From Cyclobacteriaceae bacterium (GTDB lineage Bacteria; Bacteroidota; Bacteroidia; Cytophagales; Cyclobacteriaceae): 55,432 nt of DNA. This document shows positions 42,249 through 50,463 of this stretch, in pieces. The stretch's first letter is position 1, and the number at the start of each line of letters is the position of its first letter. The stretch lies in the NCBI GenBank assembly GCA_028285685.1, contig JANQOR010000015.1:1-55432 (forward strand), in the 5' to 3' direction. The translations under genes were made by a program, and so were the position numbers. The notes beneath the pieces were generated by a model. That model searched no databases, was not told where the DNA came from, and saw nothing but the letters and a program-made list of their open reading frames with translations.

Positions 42249-42947
42249 ATGAAAGAAGTACTGATAATAGAGGATGATCCGGAAATCATAAACCTGTTGG
42301 AGATTCATCTGCAGGACTTGTCTTGTACAGTGATCAAAGCGATGGATGGAAAACAGGGGCTGGATCTCGCGCTTGATCGAAAACCTGATCTTGTCATATT
42401 GGATATTTCACTTCCGTCAATGGATGGCATAGAAGTTTGTCAAAAGATCAGGGCTGTCCAAAGTACCCCGATTATCATGCTAACCGCCAAATCAGAAGAG
42501 ATTGATCGTGTAATTGGGCTGGAGGTCGGTGCCGATGATTACATTACCAAGCCATTTAGCATTAGAGAGTTTATAGCCCGGGTAAAAGCTATATTCCGAA
42601 GAGCGAAGCTTATCCACGAGAGTTTGTCTACAGAATCTGTATCGGAACTAAGCTTCGATGAACTTTCTATAAGTGTGGAAAAGAGGAAAGTAGGTGTTGG
42701 AGGGAAGAAGATCGAATTATCTCCAAAAGAGTTTGAGCTCCTGGTGCTCATGGCGTCCCATCCCGGGAAAAGTTATTCACGAAGTGATCTGCTTAAGATC
42801 ATTTGGGGATACGATTTTGATGGATATGAACATACCGTAAATTCGCATATCAACCGCCTGCGAGCCAAGATTGAGCCCAATATGAACGAGCCGAAATTTA
42901 TCCTGACCACCTGGGGAGTGGGTTATAAGTTTAATGAAGAACTATGA
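42249..42947 (+). CDS. OmpR/PhoB family response regulator
   Basis: A 232-residue two-component response regulator. The receiver domain (1-120) has the acidic pair EDD at 8-10, phospho-acceptor Asp52 in LVILDISLPSMDG and the conserved KPF loop near 102. The C-terminal winged-helix domain carries LSPKEFELLVLMASHPGKSYSRSDLL and the VNSHINRLRAKIE recognition helix. The ATG at 42249 aligns with the family start; a GTG at 42237 would add four residues. It overlaps the sensor kinase gene by four bases. Confidence 0.94.
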   Translation: MKEVLIIEDDPEIINLLEIHLQDLSCTVIKAMDGKQGLDLALDRKPDLVILDISLPSMDGIEVCQKIRAVQSTPIIMLTAKSEEIDRVIGLEVGADDYITKPFSIREFIARVKAIFRRAKLIHESLSTESVSELSFDELSISVEKRKVGVGGKKIELSPKEFELLVLMASHPGKSYSRSDLLKIIWGYDFDGYEHTVNSHINRLRAKIEPNMNEPKFILTTWGVGYKFNEEL

Positions 42948-44443
42948 AAAAGAGCGAGACCCTCAGTAACCGACTCATAAGAAAACTTGGAATAGCCTTC
43001 TTTTTTTTGGTAGTGCTTATGGGCACCTCATACATTCTTATCTCGGTTTACTTCACAAATAAACATTTTGAGGAAAGATCACAGAAACTCAATGCTCAGC
43101 TAGCGAATCATTTAATTGAAGAAAAGTTCAATGGAGATTCTCCGTTTTTGGAGGATGGCACTGTAAACAAACCACTATTCGGTGATTTGATGCACGATAT
43201 GATGGCCGTCAACAGGGGTATTGAAGTTTATTTGCTCGATAGTCTCGGTGCAGTTCTGTATTCTGTTGTTTTAAAGCATGACGATCCGGCGGACCCCGTT
43301 CAATATGTTGATTTAAATCCTATTGAAGAATTCATTGCTTGCAGTGGCGATAGGTATATCCTGGGAGATGATCCAAGAAACAGGGAGCAAAAAAAGATTT
43401 TTTCCTCAGCTAAATTTGAGAATCAGGGCAGAACTGGTTACATCTACATTGTATTGGCTGGTCAAGAGCTAGATAATGTAGCTAGTTCGTTACTTTCAGA
43501 CTATTTCATGAAACTGGGCATTGGTGCATCGGTTCTCACTATGGTGTTTGCACTTGGATTAGGGCTAACAAGCTTCTGGTTTCTTACGAAAAATCTTAGA
43601 TCTGTTATTCAGACCGTGAGGCGTTTTAGGGAGGGAGATCTGGATATCCGAATTGAAGAGCCGGAAAGAACGGACCTTTCGGTTCTTGCCACAAATTTCA
43701 ATGAAATGGCAGATACCATATCCAGGAATATGGAAGAAATAAAATCGGTCGATGTCTTACGACGGGAGTTAATTGCCAACGTTTCTCATGATCTGAGAAC
43801 ACCACTCTCTATCATTCACGGGTATGTGGAAACCCTCCAAATGAAAAAGGAGCAATTAGATGAGTCGGAAAAAGACAAATACTTGGATATTATAAAAGGC
43901 AGTTCTGAAAAACTTTCTAAACTAGTAGCACAGTTGTTTGAATATTCGAAGCTTGAAGCCGACCAGGTCAAACCACTCAAGGAACCGTTTTCAATAACCG
44001 ATCTCGCGATGGATTTGGTTGCCAAATATCAGCTACTGGCTTCAGAAAAAAGCATCAAAATCAACGTGAACGCTGATAACAATACACCACTTGTTTTTGC
44101 AGATATCAGTTTGGTGGAGCGGGTTATTCAAAACCTTCTAGACAATGCATTAAAGTTCAGTCCTGAAAATGGAAAAGTCTCACTCGAAATTTCTTCAAAT
44201 GAGAAGGATGTTGAGGTGGCTGTCACTGATAGTGGTCCAGGCATAAGTGAAAACGATCAATCATATATATTTGACAGATATCGTCAGACACGGAAGTCTT
44301 CAAAATCGGATGGCGTGGGGTTGGGACTTGCTATCGTGAAGAAGATCATGGAGCTGCATAACACCACAATCAAAGTGATAAGCGAACCCAACCAGGGCAG
44401 CACATTTCAGTTTCACTTACCCAGTTACTCACCTAGTCACTAA
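42944..44443 (+). CDS. sensor histidine kinase
   Basis: A 499-residue membrane kinase, partner of the upstream response regulator. TM1 is about 16-37, a periplasmic sensor region 38-189, TM2 about 190-213, then a HAMP linker (to about 265). The HisKA box NVSHDLRTPLS has the phospho-His at 282. The HATPase domain shows the N box (QNLLDNALKFSP), G1 (DSGPGIS) and G2 (GVGLGLAI). The signal is unknown. Its end overlaps the convergent gene by four bases. Confidence 0.94.
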   Translation: MKKSETLSNRLIRKLGIAFFFLVVLMGTSYILISVYFTNKHFEERSQKLNAQLANHLIEEKFNGDSPFLEDGTVNKPLFGDLMHDMMAVNRGIEVYLLDSLGAVLYSVVLKHDDPADPVQYVDLNPIEEFIACSGDRYILGDDPRNREQKKIFSSAKFENQGRTGYIYIVLAGQELDNVASSLLSDYFMKLGIGASVLTMVFALGLGLTSFWFLTKNLRSVIQTVRRFREGDLDIRIEEPERTDLSVLATNFNEMADTISRNMEEIKSVDVLRRELIANVSHDLRTPLSIIHGYVETLQMKKEQLDESEKDKYLDIIKGSSEKLSKLVAQLFEYSKLEADQVKPLKEPFSITDLAMDLVAKYQLLASEKSIKINVNADNNTPLVFADISLVERVIQNLLDNALKFSPENGKVSLEISSNEKDVEVAVTDSGPGISENDQSYIFDRYRQTRKSSKSDGVGLGLAIVKKIMELHNTTIKVISEPNQGSTFQFHLPSYSPSH

Positions 44444-45483
44444 TAATCCTTGTACAGATTGGGTTTTCTGATCAGCATCTCAAGGCTTAATGCAACTAGT
44501 TCGCCCATGTTCCCACACAGTAGAAAGTCCTTGTCTTCATAAAAAGTGGCTAGCTCTTTTCTGAGCTTGGTTATGTGCTCGGGCTTTGACAATTTTTCAT
44601 GTTTCATCGCACTTAACAGATCATCGATTCGAGTTTTTTCTACCTTCATTCGATGAGCAATATTGGATCGTTCTTCGCGCTGATATTGCTTCACCGTTTC
44701 GACGGTCATATGCTTCAATCCAACATTGATGATCGGATTGTTTTGTGAGTAGTATTGCGGTAGATATATGGCTCGTCGACCCTCATACGATTGTTGATCA
44801 AAATCGATGGCTCTTAATCGATATTCAACGTCTTCAAAATCAGGGGTTATGTCGACTACAAAATTGCTTGAGTGCATATCACCTAACAACCGAACAAAGC
44901 AGCGCTCATTGAATTTCACAAATTCTTTTGCAAGTCTTATCTCGTTACAATTTGGATGAGTTAGGTACTTTTTTATGAAAAGCTCTGCAGGTACACCCAC
45001 GATATGTTCTTCGATGATCGTTTCTCGGTTTACGACATAACTGAGTTTGTTGGGAGAAAGTAAGTGCTCCAATTCCAAGCCGTAGATTCTCGATGCATCA
45101 GCATTTTTCACATAGAAATAATCAAAATTGTCATTCACCTGGTTGACAACCCGTATTCTAATTGGTTGTGTGTTTCCATACATGCATAGATCCACACGAT
45201 CGATGGTCAGATGGTCCATCACAGAGAGATCACCATCTGCCTTGATGATTGCATACACCTTTTTAAGTGCTGCATAGATTTGGTCCATGTCACCCTGAGG
45301 GAAAAAAATGGTCTCCCAAAGCGTGTCATTTCCAGACTTATCATAGACTGGGATCGAATTATCATAACGAAGGAGATCGGAGTAAAACACCGGAAGATCC
45401 AGCTCACGGTCATACTTTTTGAGGTATGATCTCAAATACCTACTTATTGGAAACGGTTCCTTCTTCTTGCTGATTATTGCCAC
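44440..45483 (-). CDS. unrecognised protein with kinase-fold-like motifs
   Basis: A 347-residue protein I cannot assign to a named family. Its motif order is that of protein-kinase-like/aminoglycoside-phosphotransferase folds: YVKNADASRIYGLELEHLL (123-141: possible beta3 Lys126 and helix-C Glu), an IIEEHIVG hinge-like stretch (156-163), a catalytic-loop-like LLGDMHSSNFVV (199-210: Asp202, Asn207) and AIDFDQ (225-230), like a DFD/DxD metal site. Cytoplasmic, no signal or TM. The bestrophin gene lies 12 bases upstream on the same strand, so the two are probably co-transcribed. A phosphotransferase function is an inference from motifs. Confidence 0.6.
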   Translation of the reverse strand: MAIISKKKEPFPISRYLRSYLKKYDRELDLPVFYSDLLRYDNSIPVYDKSGNDTLWETIFFPQGDMDQIYAALKKVYAIIKADGDLSVMDHLTIDRVDLCMYGNTQPIRIRVVNQVNDNFDYFYVKNADASRIYGLELEHLLSPNKLSYVVNRETIIEEHIVGVPAELFIKKYLTHPNCNEIRLAKEFVKFNERCFVRLLGDMHSSNFVVDITPDFEDVEYRLRAIDFDQQSYEGRRAIYLPQYYSQNNPIINVGLKHMTVETVKQYQREERSNIAHRMKVEKTRIDDLLSAMKHEKLSKPEHITKLRKELATFYEDKDFLLCGNMGELVALSLEMLIRKPNLYKDY

Positions 45484-45495
45484 TTTGGAAGCAGA

Positions 45496-46455
45496 TTAGT
45501 CTATGTAGCGTACCCCAAATTTACCTGTCTTTGGCTCTTCAGGAGCCGGAATTGTTTTGCTTCTAAGCATTTCCAATAGGTCAATTTCAATGTTTCTCGT
45601 GATGGTTGAAATAGGTGTGTCAGAGGCTCTGCCTTCAAATGGATCTTCTGTCGTTGCTCCCGCTTTCTCGAGTATGGTGAAGACAAATGAAATGGCCACT
45701 GACATGGGTATTGCGCCCCAACTCATTTCCGGGACCAGAGCAAGTGGTAAGCAAATGATAAATAGCCACAAGAACACAATGGTGAAGTAGTTATAGTAGT
45801 AGGGGAAAATGGTTCCTTTGATTCGTTCGGTCATTCCCTGAAGACGTAGTAGTTCTTTGATCACGTTGGCAAGTTCCATATGTCTGAAATCTTCGATGAT
45901 TCTTTTGTCATAGCCCACTTGCAATTTCAGACTCTGATGATGGAGCAATTGTGTGGGTTTATTGTGATACTTTCGTACCTCTTCTATCTCTTTAGCGGAA
46001 AGGTATTTTTCGAGATGTTCCCAATAATTCATCTTTCTCAAGTGCATTTTTAATGCGTAAAGCCAGGCTAAGTGCCTGTGGATTAGATCCTTTCTCCAGG
46101 TATGCACATCCTTCTCATTAACTGTGCTGTTGCTAAAATTAGGGGAAGAAAAGGAGATGATAAGTGTGCCAAAAGTTCTACTCGCGTTGACAATTCCGCC
46201 CCAGATTTTTCGTGCCTCCCACCACCGGTCGTAAGCGCTGTTATTTCTAAACCCCAAAAAAATGGCAAGACCACCACCAAGAATACTAACCGGGACCACC
46301 GGCAATTCTAGGGGTTCCAAATTTAAAATCCAGCTCAGTTTGTGTTGAACTGTCGCGAGAATGGAAATCAGAATAAAGAGCGAAATACTTACTCTGTTAT
46401 AAAAAGTGATTCCTATAATTTGCTTAAAGGGGTTGTCTGAAAATTTAATTAACAT
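45496..46455 (-). CDS. bestrophin-like (UPF0187) ion channel
   Basis: A 319-residue membrane protein of the bestrophin/UPF0187 family. An N-terminal helix pair (about 20-75) is followed by the signature FLGFRNNSAYDRWWEARKIW (67-86), and a second helix pair (about 220-265) carries ICLPLALVPEMSWGAIPMSV. Bacterial homologues form pentameric ion channels (cation-selective in the Klebsiella example), while eukaryotic bestrophins pass chloride. Overlaps the upstream glycosyltransferase by 11 bases. The physiological role in this organism is not evident. Confidence 0.9.
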   Translation of the reverse strand: MLIKFSDNPFKQIIGITFYNRVSISLFILISILATVQHKLSWILNLEPLELPVVPVSILGGGLAIFLGFRNNSAYDRWWEARKIWGGIVNASRTFGTLIISFSSPNFSNSTVNEKDVHTWRKDLIHRHLAWLYALKMHLRKMNYWEHLEKYLSAKEIEEVRKYHNKPTQLLHHQSLKLQVGYDKRIIEDFRHMELANVIKELLRLQGMTERIKGTIFPYYYNYFTIVFLWLFIICLPLALVPEMSWGAIPMSVAISFVFTILEKAGATTEDPFEGRASDTPISTITRNIEIDLLEMLRSKTIPAPEEPKTGKFGVRYID

Positions 46456-47521
46456 CTGTCAGGTTTTGTATGAATAATTCCTCCGTCTTGTCACACCACT
46501 TTTTGAAGGTGGTTTGGACGTTTTTATATACTGAAATATATGCTAACAACTTTTCCAACTCAAAAATTTCACTTGAAATACCTGCACCGGCATTTTTGGC
46601 ATCTGTTGCATTGCAGCTTTGTTCGTAGTGCCCTTTTACAGGAACCATCAAGGTAGGCTTACCCATATACATAGCTTCACATACGGATTCGAATCCCGCC
46701 GTAGTAAGATATCCTTGGCAGCTGGCCATCAATTCGATGAATTTTTGATCATTCAACTGATGAAAGATTAGATTTTCATCTTTGGAAAAAGTCTCCGGCG
46801 CACCTTTTCTGTCCCAGAAGCAATGAAGTGGAATATCTGGATTTTTCCTGTGAAATTTTTCCACCTGCTCCGCATATCCATGATTGACCATGTATATAAG
46901 AAAATGACTTTGTTTGGTGGTTTGTGCGATCTTGACTTCCTCTCGTAAAAGCGGTGGAACAACAGTCAATTTTTTGGTGTCCGGAAATTCCTGAAAGGAT
47001 AAGGCAAGTGTGTTGTAAGCCTTGTATCCAGCAAGTCTATTTCCCAGTTTCATCGATGGTTTGTCAAAGAATCTTCCCTTCGGAAACTGAAATTCAGGGT
47101 GGTCCAGGAAAAATTGATGGGCAATAGCGATATGTCTTGATGTCGGCCTTTTCAGTAAATAGAAAAACCCTCCCAGGAAGTCGTAGAAATTGATAACAGC
47201 GTCAGGCTCATGTTTTTTGACCAGCTTGTCGATCTGACGGATGCTTTTGAGGAAGACGGGAAGCCTTAGCAGATTGGTGAAAATCGATTTGAAAAGCTTA
47301 ACCGACTTCCCTTCTTTGTCTGTCACAAAATTCGGACTCTCAAGCTGCTTGATCGGAGCTTGTATGGCATTGGTGAAAAAGTCAGGTAGCGCTCTTCGTT
47401 CACTTTTCCCCACAACCACATGACAGACGACATGTCCATTTTTCAATAGCAGGTTATAAAGAGCAATGGCTTGTGTGAGATGTCCTCTACCTTCTCCCTG
47501 GACGATGAAGAAAAAATTCAT
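46445..47521 (-). CDS. GT28/MurG-like glycosyltransferase
   Basis: A 358-residue GT-B protein. The N-terminal VQGEGRGHLTQAIALYNLL is the glycine-rich acceptor-domain start seen in MurG and related enzymes, and the C-terminal LTTAGFESVCEAMYMGKPTLMVP with HYEQSCNA (about 275-310) is the nucleotide-sugar site of GT28/GT1-like transferases. Not MurG itself: the flanks are signalling and channel genes, not the division cluster. Possibly makes a glycolipid. It is separated from the upstream kinase gene by 76 bases containing an inverted repeat. Confidence 0.82.
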   Translation of the reverse strand: MNFFFIVQGEGRGHLTQAIALYNLLLKNGHVVCHVVVGKSERRALPDFFTNAIQAPIKQLESPNFVTDKEGKSVKLFKSIFTNLLRLPVFLKSIRQIDKLVKKHEPDAVINFYDFLGGFFYLLKRPTSRHIAIAHQFFLDHPEFQFPKGRFFDKPSMKLGNRLAGYKAYNTLALSFQEFPDTKKLTVVPPLLREEVKIAQTTKQSHFLIYMVNHGYAEQVEKFHRKNPDIPLHCFWDRKGAPETFSKDENLIFHQLNDQKFIELMASCQGYLTTAGFESVCEAMYMGKPTLMVPVKGHYEQSCNATDAKNAGAGISSEIFELEKLLAYISVYKNVQTTFKKWCDKTEELFIQNLTDVN

Positions 47522-47540
47522 GAGTTGTGAGCTACAAGTT

Positions 47541-47582
47541 GCAAGCTACAAGCTTGCTAAAGACTTGAAGCTTGTGGCTTGC
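47541..47582. repeat. inverted repeat (possible dispersed REP-like element)
   Basis: GCAAGCTACAAGCTT (47541-47555) is complementary to 47568-47582 at 14 of 15 positions, with a 12-base loop. Shorter copies of AGCTACAAG(T/C)T flank it. There is no T tract on either side, so it is not a typical terminator. Low-complexity repeats of this sort can be dispersed in a genome. Confidence 0.6.
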
Positions 47583-47597
47583 ACTTAAAACTAACCA

Positions 47598-48962
47598 CTA
47601 GTTCGGAAACTTGAGCAGGAACTCTGTCCCTTCACCAATCTTAGATTTAGCACTGATGCTTCCTCCATGGTTTCGCATAATTTGTTTGGAGAGACTCAGG
47701 CCGATTCCGGATCCACTTTTCTTTGTTGTAAAGAAAGGAATAAAAATCTTCTTCAGCGCTTCTTCTTCTATCCCTACACCATTGTCAGCAATACTAATGA
47801 ATGCACCACCTGACTCTCCATTCATCGCGGTAATGGTTAAGACTTTGTCGTCTTTTTCCCCTGCAGCTAACGCCTGAACAGCATTTTTAACCACGTTTAT
47901 AATTACCTGTTCAATTTGCTCCTTGTCCATCATCACGCAGAGGTCCGGCTTGATAGAAACGTTTGCATCTATCTCATGCTGCTCAAAGTCTGGCTTTAGC
48001 AACATTGTGACATGATCAATGATGTCTGCAATTTTTGTTTCCTCCAGCGTTGGAAGCTTTATCCTGGTCATATTTCTGAAGTCGGAAACGAACTTGATCA
48101 GGCTTTCACTTCGGTTGTGAATGGTCTTTACGGATAGATAGAAGTCTTCAATTTGGTCATTACGAATTTCTGCTACGTCAGCTCCAGCCTTAACAAAGTC
48201 GTCAAGTTCGGTTTCTACCGTAGAGGCAAGCGAAGAGATGGGAGTTACGGAATTCATGATCTCATGTGTGAGAACACGTATAAGGTTTTGCCAAGCTTCC
48301 ATTTCCTTTTCTTCCAGCTCTGATTGGATATTTTGAATGGATACCAACTTGAATGCCTTGCCCAAAAGAGAAAGTTCAATGGCGTACACCGCAAGTTGAA
48401 CTTCATCATCATTTTTGGAGATTTTAATCAAATCTCGACCTCCGGTTTTTAGATCAGAAAACGACTCCAGTAAGGTTGGATAGTTTTTGCCGATCTGATT
48501 AATGTTTTTGATGAGTTTTACATCGAGGAGCTTTTTGGCCGCATTGTTAATGATCTGAACTTCTCCTAATTCGTCAAAAGTGATAATGCCTATTCCAATG
48601 TGTTGAACGATTGTTCGTAAGTACTGATGTTGTGCCTCCTTGTCCGCTCGTATTTCTCGAAATTTGGTTAAAATCTCGTTGAATTCGTGGTAAAGTGAGC
48701 CCTGACTAGAAGAGTCTTTTCGTTCAGGATAGGTGTTTGTGAAATCATCATAGTGGATACTTTCAAGAAAATGTACCACCTCCCGATTTGATTTTTCAAC
48801 GTAATGATAGAGATAGTATCCCTGAATTACTACTGCTAGAAATACAAGGAATTTGGTAAAGAAATAGGTGTCGGAATTGTACAAATTGGTGAATAGAAAC
48901 ATTGTTGCCAATAAGACAATTACTCGAACCGCAAGTTGAAATTTGAAAGACTTAAAGATCAT
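47598..48962 (-). CDS. NtrB/NtrY-like sensor histidine kinase
   Basis: A 454-residue kinase paired with the sigma-54 activator. Two closely spaced TM segments (about 11-28 and 35-54) precede a coiled linker, a PAS-like domain (about 110-215, GIITFDELGEVQIINNAA), the HisKA box LTHEIMNSVTPI with His233, and the HATPase with N box (INVVKNAVQAL), G1 (DNGVGIE) and G2 (GSGIGLSL). The HEIMNSVTPISS form of the H box matches the NtrY-like subgroup. Its start overlaps the response regulator's end by 11 bases. Confidence 0.93.
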   Translation of the reverse strand: MIFKSFKFQLAVRVIVLLATMFLFTNLYNSDTYFFTKFLVFLAVVIQGYYLYHYVEKSNREVVHFLESIHYDDFTNTYPERKDSSSQGSLYHEFNEILTKFREIRADKEAQHQYLRTIVQHIGIGIITFDELGEVQIINNAAKKLLDVKLIKNINQIGKNYPTLLESFSDLKTGGRDLIKISKNDDEVQLAVYAIELSLLGKAFKLVSIQNIQSELEEKEMEAWQNLIRVLTHEIMNSVTPISSLASTVETELDDFVKAGADVAEIRNDQIEDFYLSVKTIHNRSESLIKFVSDFRNMTRIKLPTLEETKIADIIDHVTMLLKPDFEQHEIDANVSIKPDLCVMMDKEQIEQVIINVVKNAVQALAAGEKDDKVLTITAMNGESGGAFISIADNGVGIEEEALKKIFIPFFTTKKSGSGIGLSLSKQIMRNHGGSISAKSKIGEGTEFLLKFPN

Positions 48963-50331
48963 GTTTCTCCAATCTTCTATAAAGCGAAGCTCTTGTAAGT
49001 CCTAGTTCTTTGGCAGCCTTCGAGATATTTCCCTCATGCTTATTTATCATTTTTTGGATGGCTGCCTTCTCCATGTCATCCAAATTATAAGTGTCTGGTT
49101 CCAATGATACAGAGCTCTCCGGCTTTTGCGACAGAAAGAAGAAATCGTCTGGCATCAATTGATTATTGTCACTCATTATGATAGCCCGTTCGATCGCATG
49201 TTGAAGCTCACGGATATTCCCCGGCCATGGGTATTTCTGAAGCTTGGCCACAGTTGAAGCAGCCACTTCATTGATGTTCTTTCGATACTTACCCGCATAC
49301 TGTCTCGTAAAGTGGTTAGCAAGCTTTTCCATGTCCTCCATACGCTCCCGGAGCGGGGGCAGGTTTATTTCCACAGTATTGATTCGGTAAAGTAAATCTT
49401 GCCTAAACGTGTTATCATTCACCATTTCGTAAACTGGCATATTGGTAGCGCATATCAATCTTATGTCCACATCGATTTCCTGATTGCTGCCAATTCGTGT
49501 CACCTTTCTGTTTTGCAGAGCGGTAAGAAGCTTTGATTGTAATGGTTGACTAAGGTTACCAATTTCATCCAGGAAGAGTGTGCCGCCTGTAGCAACTTCA
49601 AATCTACCCGCCCGATCTTCTTTTGCATCCGTAAATGATCCTTTTTTATGGCCGAAAAGCTCACTTTCGAAGAGGGATTCGGTAATGGCTCCCATATCAA
49701 CACCTATGAATGGCATGTCTTTTCTTAGCGATTTCTGATGGATAGCTCTCGCAATCAGCTCTTTGCCGGTACCATTTTCCCCAAGTATCAACACATTAGC
49801 TTCTGTGGCAGCTACCTTATCTATGAGCTTGAAAACTTTCTTGATAGCATCACTGCTGCCAATGATGTCCTTGAACGCTTGGTTGCTGTCTTCTTGTAGT
49901 GTCTTACTCGTTTGCTTCAGCCTTGTGACCTGTTTCCTACTTTTCTTAAGCTTCGAAGCACTGGAAAGGGTGGCTAGAAGTTTTTCATTTTGCCAGGGCT
50001 TTAAAACAAAATCCGTGGCTCCCGCTTTCAAGGCCCTCACGGCCATTTCGACGTCTCCAAAAGCTGTGATCAGAATGACGACCGAATCCGGATCTTTTTC
50101 TAGGATCTGCTCCAGCCAATAAAACCCCTCCTTTCCGCTGGTAGTGTCCTGACTGAAGTTCATGTCAAGCAGGATCACATCGAAGCTATCATTGTTCAGC
50201 AAAAAGGGAATTTTACGTGGATCTTTTTCAATCACCACTTCTTTGATGTGCTTCTTGAGCAACATCTTAGCAGCCAACAGCACATCTTCATCATCATCAA
50301 TTATTAGTATTTTATCAATTGTTTCTTCCAC
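48952..50331 (-). CDS. sigma-54-dependent response regulator (NtrC family)
   Basis: A 459-residue enhancer-binding protein. Receiver domain with acidic DDD (12-14) and phospho-Asp56; AAA+ domain with Walker A GENGTGKE (184-191), GGTLFLDEIG Walker B (249-258) and the sigma-54-contacting loop reading GSFTDA at 231-236 in place of GAFTGA; Fis-type C-terminal HTH (EGNISKAAKELGLTRASLYRRL, the last 30 residues). It forms an operon with the kinase downstream. The upstream region has its own sigma-54 promoter match and a dyad, suggesting positive autoregulation. Confidence 0.94.
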   Translation of the reverse strand: MEETIDKILIIDDDEDVLLAAKMLLKKHIKEVVIEKDPRKIPFLLNNDSFDVILLDMNFSQDTTSGKEGFYWLEQILEKDPDSVVILITAFGDVEMAVRALKAGATDFVLKPWQNEKLLATLSSASKLKKSRKQVTRLKQTSKTLQEDSNQAFKDIIGSSDAIKKVFKLIDKVAATEANVLILGENGTGKELIARAIHQKSLRKDMPFIGVDMGAITESLFESELFGHKKGSFTDAKEDRAGRFEVATGGTLFLDEIGNLSQPLQSKLLTALQNRKVTRIGSNQEIDVDIRLICATNMPVYEMVNDNTFRQDLLYRINTVEINLPPLRERMEDMEKLANHFTRQYAGKYRKNINEVAASTVAKLQKYPWPGNIRELQHAIERAIIMSDNNQLMPDDFFFLSQKPESSVSLEPDTYNLDDMEKAAIQKMINKHEGNISKAAKELGLTRASLYRRLEKHDL

Positions 50332-50358
50332 GGGATTAAAGTTTGGTATAATCTAAAA

Positions 50359-50375
50359 ATGCCACAACTATGCCA
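50359..50375 (-). promoter_or_regulatory. sigma-54 (-24/-12) promoter for the NtrC-type operon
   Basis: On the minus strand TGGCATAGTTGTGGCAT aligns with the sigma-54 consensus TGGCAC-N5-TTGCA with two mismatches. The invariant GG (50374-50373) and GC (50362-50361) have exact 10-base spacing. Transcription would start near 50349, about 18 bases before the ATG at 50331. Confidence 0.6.
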
Positions 50376-50427
50376 ACAGAATAAAAGAGCGATTCTGGGG
50401 CTGTGAGGTTGCTTAAATATAATAGGT

Positions 50428-50443
50428 TGTTCGTAAACGAACA
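50428..50443. promoter_or_regulatory. dyad TGTTCGTAAACGAACA, candidate enhancer (UAS)
   Basis: A 7+7 inverted repeat around a 2-base centre, roughly 80-95 bases upstream of the predicted sigma-54 start site. This is the usual distance for an NtrC-type binding site. A T run follows on the + strand, so a weak terminator is an alternative, but no + strand gene ends here. Confidence 0.45.
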
Positions 50444-50463
50444 CTTTTTTAAGCTAACATTGA

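Noticed and set aside
50440-50450. T run after the 50428 dyad as a + strand terminator
   Set aside because: No + strand gene ends here, and reading toward the ntrC gene the dyad has no T tract, so a regulatory site is preferred.
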